A stretch of DNA of 32,217 bases, from positions 1 to 32,217 of the forward strand of contig JALSTP010000199.1 in NCBI GenBank assembly GCA_026983675.1, read 5' to 3'. The translations under genes and the position numbers were made by a program. Position 1 is the stretch's first letter; every line of letters begins with the position of its first letter. The stretch is from Sedimenticola sp. (GTDB lineage: Bacteria > Pseudomonadota > Gammaproteobacteria > Chromatiales > Chromatiaceae). Below are positions 26,511-32,217 of the stretch, in pieces. Below the pieces are notes generated by a model that saw only the letters and a program-made list of their open reading frames with translations, was not told the DNA's origin and did no database searches.

Positions 26511-26963
26511 ATGAGCACGAAGACAGAGGACCGGACGACAGACCGGCGCACCCGTACACGCGGAATGATCGATCAGTTGTTGCAGGAACGTCGGGAGATG
26601 CTGGCGTTGTTTTGCCGGGTGGCCGGGGTGGAGCCCTGCGCGAATGACAAGCCGACGGAAGATCTGTTGCAGGAGTTTTGCCGGGTGCTCATGGACTATA
26701 CGGCGTTTGGACACTTCGAGCTGTACCGCCGTATCGCCGACGGGTTCGAGCGGCGTGTCAAGGTCAAGGCGGCGGCGGTGGACACCTATCCCCGTATCGC
26801 CGAGACCACCGAGATGATCGTGGCATTCAATGATCGCTACGACCCCTCCACTCATGCCTTGAAACTGGATAATCTTCAGAAGGACCTCTCGGTACTCGGT
26901 GAAGAGCTTGCGGTGCGTGTGGAGCTGGAGGATCGAGTGGTCGCCGCCATGCTCGATCGCTGA
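26511..26963 (+). CDS. rsd: Anti-sigma-70 factor, Rsd/AlgQ family
   Basis: 150 residues, normal for Rsd/AlgQ. After a charged N-terminus, the helical bundle shows MIDQLLQERREMLALFCRVAG, LLQEFCRVLMDYTAFGHFELYRRI and a C-terminal LDNLQKDLSVLGEELAVRVELEDRV. Rsd binds region 4 of RpoD and favours use of alternative sigma factors; in pseudomonads AlgQ also influences alginate. The target RpoD is encoded 14 kb away in this window. Monocistronic by context. Confidence 0.9.
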   Translation: MSTKTEDRTTDRRTRTRGMIDQLLQERREMLALFCRVAGVEPCANDKPTEDLLQEFCRVLMDYTAFGHFELYRRIADGFERRVKVKAAAVDTYPRIAETTEMIVAFNDRYDPSTHALKLDNLQKDLSVLGEELAVRVELEDRVVAAMLDR

Positions 26964-27266
26964 TCGGCGCATTTCCCCTTCCGGCCCTTTCCACGGCATT
27001 TTCTGGTCGAACCCCGCCGCAAGGTGAACGGGTTCACATAACGTTTCGTTTGTCCCCCCGACTTCCCGTTTTTTCACTCAGTTTATCCCTCATCGGCCGC
27101 TGAACTCCTGCTGTTGTCCGGTAAAGGAATCCATGGCGGTGCCGACAACGGTGAGACAGGCCACCCTGCGCTTCCCGCTCGGGAACGGGATGGCTCATCC
27201 GTTTAATCGGGCAGGGCGGGCGGTCTAGCCGGGTGTCCCTGTCCTCCAGGAAGTTTGGTACGACGC
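26964..27266. other. Intergenic region rsd to cyclase-like gene
   Basis: 303 bp without a convincing gene. It contains the sigma-28-like promoter at 27122-27148 and a short inverted repeat TCCCG-CT-CGGGA (27174-27185) in the leader. A 31-codon frame (27133-27228) preceded by AAAGGA is possible, but it starts inside the promoter motif and its first bases would lie upstream of the expected transcription start. Confidence 0.5.
27122..27148 (+). promoter_or_regulatory. Sigma-28 (FliA)-type promoter for the cyclase-like gene
   Basis: TAAAGGAA (27122-27129), 11-base spacer, GCCGACAA (27141-27148). The spacing is exact; -35 matches 5/8 and -10 matches 7/8 of the FliA consensus. Start near 27155, giving a leader of about 110 bases before ATG 27267. 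Confidence 0.5.
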
Positions 27267-29627
27267 ATGATGCAGAGTGGTTTGAAGGCATGGCTCAACT
27301 GGCGCCCCGATCCGGAAGAGTTCCGGGCGCCGATGCGCTCTCCCGCGCCGTGGCGGGTCCGGCTGGAGAACGTGCGCCGGGGCATCGACAACACGCATAT
27401 CGATGTTGTTGTGAGCCCCAGATTCCGCGCCCGCGCGAGTCTGCTGATCCAGCGGTTGATCAACCAGGATATCAGCCTCAATTGCTGGCCGGACGCCGGC
27501 CCGGCGCCTGAACAGGACGATATGGAGGGATTTCGGGATGCCTGTCAGAATCTGATGGAGGCGGCGCTGGCGCGCGCATCGCGCAGCTCCGGTCCCCAGT
27601 ATATGCAGTTGTGGCACTTGTCCATCTACAAGACGCTGCTGCAGATGGTGAAGGATGAGTTTGAGCAGGTGCGTCGTCAGGTGCGCCAGCTGCGGGGCGT
27701 GGGTGGCACCCTTTCCACTGGCCGGGCAATGGAGATGCACGACCGCCTGGTGATCCTGACGCGTGAGGAAGCGGCCATCGTCTATCGCGTCACCCGACGG
27801 TTGTTCCGTTTTCTTCAGCGGCTGGAAGGGACGGTGTTTCGCAAGATCCGGAAGTCCGTCATCGGCGTCTCCTGGCCGGTGCCGAAAGAGGCGCTGTTCA
27901 ATCCGTTGTTGCAGTTCTCCTGTTTCAATGCCGCGGACGAGTTCATGCACCACTATCCGTTGTTGTTCAACGGTGAGAAAGGCATCGCGCATTTCGATAC
28001 GGTCAATCGCCTGTTCTGGGAGATTTTTCAGGAGTATCTCCCGGTATGGGTGGCCCCTCCGGCCCTCCGTCCGTTGGAGGCGGACGGGGCGGCTGGCGAC
28101 GGTTTGCGGGTGCTTGAACGCAAGGATCAGGGCACGCTGTTCGGTTTCGTCGAGGTGGAGCGGCGGTTGGCGCGCACCCTGAGCGAAGACGAGTATCTGC
28201 GACCCAATCTCTCCTGGATCGACGTGCCGGAGAACATCAACCTGCTCATCAATTCCGTGGCGCCCGGCGGCAGGGGCTCGGCGAAGGCCGCGCGCGCGGC
28301 GTTGCCGTGGCCGCAGAGGCAGTGGCCGGATTTCCAGCGCAAGCTGTTGCGTCGACTCTACCGGGGTTTGGAGAAAACGGGGTTGGAGCGCAGGATCATT
28401 GCGTCCTATCGCACCCGCAACCTCTACCGTGAACTGCGTGGCGGGATTGGCGTCGACGAGATCTACGCCTTCCTCTCGGGGCAGATCAACCGCCGTAAGC
28501 TGGTCCAGCGCCTCGAACACAATGCCCTGGGTCTGGTGGATCGGCTGGAGCAGGGGGCGCGGGAGATCGAGCAACTGCCGAGTGGCGAACGTCACGCCTA
28601 TCTGGCGCGATTCCTCTACGATTTTCTGGCCTACCGCCGCGATCTGAAGTTTGCCTTCAAGACCTATCAGGCAATGGACCAGATACGGTTCCTGGAAGAG
28701 GAACAGGACATCAATCTTTCGCGCACCAACGGGACATTGCAGGAATTTCACCTGGGTGGTGAGGTGAGGACCGATCAGCGCCGTATCCGGTCACACGTTA
28801 TTTTAAAGGCGGACGTGCGCGGCTCCACGGCGATTACGTCACGGCTTCGTGCGAGCCAGCTCAATCCGGCATCGCATTTCAGCCTCAACTTCTTTGGCCC
28901 GATCAACAAGCTGTTGGAGGAGTTCGGGGCCACCAAGGTATTCATCGAGGGTGATGCCGTAATCCTCACCTTTTTCGAGTATGAGGGTGATGATGTGCGC
29001 TGGCTGAGCGTGGCGAGGAGTTGCGGCCTGGCGGCGCGTATCCTGGCGGTGGTGAAGGCGCAGAATCTCAACAACCAAAGCCAGGGGCTGCCCGCCCTCG
29101 AACTGGGGATCGGCATCGCCTTCGACAAGGAGGCCCCCGCCTTTCTGTATGACAACGACCACAAGATCATGATTTCGCCCGCCATCAACCGGGCCGATCA
29201 GCTCTCCTCCTGTGCGCCGGAACTGAAGGGCTGCAAACAGTGCCGCCGGGACCCCTCGCGTCATGTGGAGGTGGCAGTGCGCGCCGACGCCTTGTCGGGG
29301 GCTCCCGAGTACCAAAACCGCTTGTTGCGGTTCAATGTGAACGGAGTGGAATTGGATGGGGTGGCCTTCCGCAAACTGCAATCCGAGATGGTTTTGCACA
29401 AGGTGGAGTTTCACACTGCCTCGGGTGAGGCGACGGAGCGCTTCCACGCCGGACGCTATCCCGACCCCCAGGGCATCATGCATTGGCTGGTGATCCGCGA
29501 GGCGGCGGTCAAGGTGTGGGATGGCGCCGATATCAGCGCCGTCGATCCCCGTGGGCGGCGTTTCTACGAAGTGGTGACCGACACCAACCTCGTCGAGCAG
29601 GTGAAGCGCCGCCTGCGTTCGGAGTGA
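27267..29627 (+). CDS. Large protein with C-terminal degenerate class III nucleotidyl cyclase-like domain
   Basis: 786 residues from ATG 27267 (AGGAAG 13 bases upstream). Residues 1 to about 505 form a helical region that I do not recognise, without membrane segments; it has many Arg-rich helices (TREEAAIVYRVTRRLFRFLQ, FQRKLLRRLYRGLEKTG). From about 510 a cyclase homology-like domain follows: LKADVRGSTAIT (Asp516), TKVFIEGDAVIL (Lys557, Asp563), LELGIGIAFDKE and SPAINRADQL (Asn641). Both metal-binding Asp and the purine-site Lys fit the class III pattern. The transition-state Arg position is Gln645, and the second purine-contact Asp is Ile, so catalysis is doubtful. C649, C656 and C659 form a Cys cluster inserted after the Asn helix. 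It is probably cytoplasmic and may be a nucleotide sensor rather than a cyclase. Confidence 0.85.
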   Translation: MMQSGLKAWLNWRPDPEEFRAPMRSPAPWRVRLENVRRGIDNTHIDVVVSPRFRARASLLIQRLINQDISLNCWPDAGPAPEQDDMEGFRDACQNLMEAALARASRSSGPQYMQLWHLSIYKTLLQMVKDEFEQVRRQVRQLRGVGGTLSTGRAMEMHDRLVILTREEAAIVYRVTRRLFRFLQRLEGTVFRKIRKSVIGVSWPVPKEALFNPLLQFSCFNAADEFMHHYPLLFNGEKGIAHFDTVNRLFWEIFQEYLPVWVAPPALRPLEADGAAGDGLRVLERKDQGTLFGFVEVERRLARTLSEDEYLRPNLSWIDVPENINLLINSVAPGGRGSAKAARAALPWPQRQWPDFQRKLLRRLYRGLEKTGLERRIIASYRTRNLYRELRGGIGVDEIYAFLSGQINRRKLVQRLEHNALGLVDRLEQGAREIEQLPSGERHAYLARFLYDFLAYRRDLKFAFKTYQAMDQIRFLEEEQDINLSRTNGTLQEFHLGGEVRTDQRRIRSHVILKADVRGSTAITSRLRASQLNPASHFSLNFFGPINKLLEEFGATKVFIEGDAVILTFFEYEGDDVRWLSVARSCGLAARILAVVKAQNLNNQSQGLPALELGIGIAFDKEAPAFLYDNDHKIMISPAINRADQLSSCAPELKGCKQCRRDPSRHVEVAVRADALSGAPEYQNRLLRFNVNGVELDGVAFRKLQSEMVLHKVEFHTASGEATERFHAGRYPDPQGIMHWLVIREAAVKVWDGADISAVDPRGRRFYEVVTDTNLVEQVKRRLRSE

Positions 29628-29698
29628 GTTTTCCCCGCCGGCCTTGCCGCGTCAGTTGCCGGATCCGCGTCCCGCTGCATTTCTGCCCACCGATGGCG

Positions 29699-31696
29699 TC
29701 AACCCTTGGCGCCGCGCGCCTTCGCACGCCGCTGAGACAGCAGTGAGGGGAGTCCCTGTGTGAAGGGGCGCATCCGCTTTTCCAGTGGGGTGATCGGTAT
29801 TCCCAGGCGGTCCTCATAGATCACGGTGTAGGTGAGAACACGCTGTACATAACGGCGTGTCTCGCGGTAGGGGATGGTCTCGATCCAGACATCCGGCGGT
29901 ATCGATGCCGATGGCAACCAGTGTTGCACCCGTCTGGGCCCCGCATTGTAGGAGGCGGTGGCCAGGATGGGGCTCTCTGCCATGCGTTGCAGTAGGGTGT
30001 TGAGATAGGCCGTGCCCAGCCGTATGTTGGTGGCGGGTTCGAACAACTGGTCATTGCGCCGCAAGCGGTGCTTCAATCGGCGGGCGACCGATCTTGCCGT
30101 GGATGGCATCAGCTGCATGAGCCCCATTGCGCCGGCTGCGGAGCGGGCATCGGACATGAAGGCGCTTTCCTGGCGCATCAGTGCGAATAGCCAGGCAGGG
30201 TCGAGGCGGTGCTGCCGGGCCTGTGCCTCGACACGGTCGCGGTGGGCAAGGGGGAAGCGGAGTTCAAGATCGTCCCACTCGCGTGCGCGCGCAAGGGTGG
30301 TGATCGCCTGATCGTGCCAATGCCATGCGTGCGCCAGGCGCGCCGCCGCGCGCAGCTTCGTTTGATCGAAACGGCGGATGGCCTGTTCCCACTCGCTGCG
30401 CGCCTCGCGCATCCGGTCGAGCAGAAACAGCTCATGGGCGCGTTGGATGGCGGGTCGCTTTTCGATTGCCTGCATGATTTCAGGCGCCACATGCACCGGC
30501 GAATTGCCGAGACGGTAGCGGCGGCCGATCCGGTCGGCGGCGAGAAAACCGTAGTAACTGCGTTCCCGTGCGATATCGGCATAGAGGGGCTTCGCTTCAT
30601 CCTTTCGGCCCCTGGCTTCCACTGCACGCGCCCGCCAATAGCGCCACTGGGACGTCGACCGGGTCTTTGCCGGCAGGGCGTCTATCCACGCCGCTACCCG
30701 TTTCCAATCCTGTCGCCGCAAGGCGGCGCGGATTCGCTGCTGGTGGAGCAGCAGGTCGTCCTGCGTCAGGGGCAGGGCGTCGAGCCGGTCGAGCGCATCC
30801 GGGGCGTCGCTGTAGGTGAGGGCAAAGGCAAGGCGGTGTTCGATCTCCCGTTTCTGCCGGGGCGAAAAAGGATAGCGGCCGGAGATCGCGCGCCACTGAC
30901 GCTGGGCCTCTTCCAGGTCGCGACCGGCGAGCCGCTTGATGCCATAGGCGAGGATCGTTTCGCGTGCCTGGTGGGCCTCGCGAAACAGCTTTGCATTGCC
31001 CACCAGGGTGGGGTTTTTGCGCACCTGTATCCAGGTGCTCAGCCAGGCGCGGTCTTTCTTTGGCAACAGCCGGCGAAGGTAGCGCACCAGTCCGACGCGC
31101 CCCTGCTTCATGGCCAGTCCGGCCCGCTTCCAGATCAGCGCGCGGGAGAGGTGACCGGCCTTGCGCCAGGCATCGAATACCGGATCGCAGGCGTCCGGCT
31201 GCGATCTGCCGGAGAGCCACAACGGTTCCACCTTGCGGAAGGCGGCCGATGCCTGACCGGTCTCGATCAGGGCATGGAGGTGGTTGCAGCGGCGCACGGT
31301 GTCGCGCGCGGGGGTGTAGAATGCGAGGTAGCCCTTCCAGTCCTTTTTCTCCGCCAGTTGCTTGAGCCAGGCGGCGCGTAAACGGCCCGCCAGCGGCGTA
31401 TCTGCATGGCGCTCTAGAAAACGCCTGACCCGGTGGGGGGAGGCCGTTGGCAGGTCGTGCCGCAGTGCCTCGTATTCCAGATAGGGCAGCAGGGGATAGT
31501 TTTTCAGCGACTGCTTCAGGCGGGAGAAACGCCGCCTGTCGCCCTGTTCCAGCGCCTGTTCGGCGGCCAGGAAGGCGCTCCGCTGTTCACTCCGCCGGTG
31601 CCCGTCCGGGGTATCCGAGGAGAGCGCCAGACTGATGAAGGCGCTCCATAGCCCGATTCCGAAGAGCAATGTGGCAGCCGAATTGCGACGTGTCAT
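29699..31696 (-). CDS. slt: Soluble lytic murein transglycosylase Slt
   Basis: 665 residues from ATG 31696; the frame extends 46 codons upstream, but the signal peptide (MTRRNSAATLLFGIGLWSAFISLALSS) defines this start. A long helical superhelix (about residues 35-440) typical of the Slt70 ring precedes the linker and the catalytic SLT domain: FALMRQESAF with catalytic Glu510, GAMGLMQLMPSTAR, NIRLGTAYLNTLL and ATASYNAGPRRVQHW. It cleaves the MurNAc-GlcNAc bond to yield 1,6-anhydro ends in the periplasm. Convergent with the cyclase-like gene; upstream lies repeat copy 3. Confidence 0.95.
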   Translation of the reverse strand: MTRRNSAATLLFGIGLWSAFISLALSSDTPDGHRRSEQRSAFLAAEQALEQGDRRRFSRLKQSLKNYPLLPYLEYEALRHDLPTASPHRVRRFLERHADTPLAGRLRAAWLKQLAEKKDWKGYLAFYTPARDTVRRCNHLHALIETGQASAAFRKVEPLWLSGRSQPDACDPVFDAWRKAGHLSRALIWKRAGLAMKQGRVGLVRYLRRLLPKKDRAWLSTWIQVRKNPTLVGNAKLFREAHQARETILAYGIKRLAGRDLEEAQRQWRAISGRYPFSPRQKREIEHRLAFALTYSDAPDALDRLDALPLTQDDLLLHQQRIRAALRRQDWKRVAAWIDALPAKTRSTSQWRYWRARAVEARGRKDEAKPLYADIARERSYYGFLAADRIGRRYRLGNSPVHVAPEIMQAIEKRPAIQRAHELFLLDRMREARSEWEQAIRRFDQTKLRAAARLAHAWHWHDQAITTLARAREWDDLELRFPLAHRDRVEAQARQHRLDPAWLFALMRQESAFMSDARSAAGAMGLMQLMPSTARSVARRLKHRLRRNDQLFEPATNIRLGTAYLNTLLQRMAESPILATASYNAGPRRVQHWLPSASIPPDVWIETIPYRETRRYVQRVLTYTVIYEDRLGIPITPLEKRMRPFTQGLPSLLSQRRAKARGAKG

Positions 31697-31853
31697 GAGT
31701 GTCCCGATGGTCGTTGTACAGAAAGGGTGATGTTGCCATTCCCGCGAAAGGATTCGAAAACAGCCTGTCACCTTCTGCAGGTGAGCGCAAATGCAGCACC
31801 CCGATAGCATAGGAAGACCGTTCCCAAACCGCAATACTGAGTGCCATATACTA

Positions 31854-32093
31854 TTAACCCGGCAACAATATATATCGCATTCAGGGCTTCAGGCAGGTGC
31901 CGGAACAAGGCGCAGTGCGCAGGCAAGGGTCATTCCCTTGCCAAGGTCGCTCCAGTGCATCCATGCACTCGCGGCACTTGAACATCCTGTCCAGCGCGCT
32001 GGAACGCAGGCCCGGCGCCTGCCTGAAGTCCCTAACCCTATGATATTCAAAGACAGGCCACGGCTGAATACGATATAGATTGTTGCCGGGTTA
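31854..32093. mobile_element. MITE-like element, copy 3 (module B only)
   Basis: 240 bp with both termini: left TTAACCCGGCAACAATATAT, right GTTGCCGGGTTA. Module B is complete (outer arms near 31884 and 32012, with inner hairpins matching copy 1). Module A is reduced to GGCCACGGC (about 32057-32065): the whole fold-back of copy 1 has been removed while its outer flanks are kept. The right TTAA is interrupted after TTA by the start of another element. Confidence 0.84.
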
Positions 32094-32115
32094 TTAACCC
32101 GGCAATAAAATATTG
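32094..32115. repeat. Terminal inverted repeat of the adjacent transposable element
   Basis: TTAACCCGGCAATAAAATAT begins immediately after the TTA that ends copy 3. The first 12 bases are identical to the MITE termini, and the next 8 are similar. It ends just before the stop codon of the partial reading frame at 32116, as expected of an insertion sequence end. Confidence 0.68.
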
Positions 32116-32217
32116 CTACGCTGCATAGCGAATCGGCTCATGCTCGAAGTAACTTTTCACCCTTGCCGGAGACTTCTGCAGTTTGCGCAGATGGCTCACC
32201 GCCGCTTTCTTCAAGGC
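32116..32217 (-). CDS. C-terminal fragment of a probable transposase (cut by the window edge)
   Basis: The last 33 codons plus a TAG stop of a minus-strand gene that continues beyond the window: ALKKAAVSHLRKLQ... ending FEHEPIRYAA. The fragment is too short to name a family. Transposase is inferred because the stop codon lies directly inside a terminal inverted repeat starting at 32094. TA or TTAA target duplication could fit IS630-like or IS1380-like elements, but this is not established. Confidence 0.55.
   Translation of the reverse strand, partial: ALKKAAVSHLRKLQKSPARVKSYFEHEPIRYAA

Noticed and set aside
27133-27228. 31-codon small frame with AAAGGA upstream
   Set aside because: The ATG lies in the spacer of the sigma-28-like promoter, upstream of the expected transcription start, and the product shows no feature. 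It would only be real if another promoter lies further upstream.
31831-31846. Possible sigma-54 promoter upstream of slt (TGGCAC and TTGC on the minus strand)
   Set aside because: The GG and GC elements are one base too far apart; sigma-54 spacing is strict.

Overview
The window looks like a chromosomal segment of a GC-rich gammaproteobacterium. The evidence is the rpsU-yqeY-dnaG-rpoD macromolecular-synthesis block, an E. coli-like plsY/folB/folK/cca set, an Rsd/AlgQ homologue, Slt and an MSHA-type pilus gene block. An order such as Chromatiales is possible, but that is a guess from gene content.

Layout. 1-3134: 3' part of a very large mosaic surface/secreted protein (DNRLRE modules, Rossmann-like domain, six-bladed YWTD propeller). 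3131-3461: a MITE-like repeat. 3688-9999: an HDOD gene, then a membrane GGDEF diguanylate cyclase running into overlapping mshI-pilN-like-mshJ-mshK-mshL genes for the inner-membrane platform and secretin of an MSHA-type pilus. The HDOD and GGDEF genes each have a sequence closely matching a sigma-28 (FliA) promoter. 10011-10171: a second, shortened repeat copy. 10200-14736 (minus strand): rpsU, yqeY, dnaG, rpoD and tRNA-Ile2(CAT), apparently one transcription unit with an internal rpoD promoter. 14830-20233: tsaD, plsY, folB, folK, a FolM-like reductase, a MidA-type methyltransferase and a lipoprotein. 20210-21387 (minus): two thioredoxin-fold paralogues. 21648-26963: cca, a predicted zinc aminopeptidase, an NDUFA9-like reductase, a TSUP permease, a proline-rich secreted protein and rsd. 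27267-29627: a 786-residue protein with a degenerate class III cyclase-like domain, also preceded by a sigma-28-like promoter. 29699-31696 (minus): slt. 31854-32093: a third repeat copy, abutting a second element with nearly the same terminal inverted repeat; the reading frame next to that end (32116-32217, minus, partial) is probably its transposase.

Two themes stand out. First, c-di-GMP/nucleotide-signalling-type proteins (HDOD, GGDEF, cyclase-like) share flagellar-type promoters, and one lies directly in front of MSHA pilus genes. That would tie motility regulation to surface attachment. Second, a modular hairpin-rich MITE family occurs in three different deletion states; two copies supply the stop codon of the preceding gene, and the likely autonomous partner begins at the right edge. 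Neighbouring opposite-strand genes repeatedly overlap at their 3' ends (24-161 bp), so the segment is very compact.

All assignments are by eye from sequence; no database search was run.
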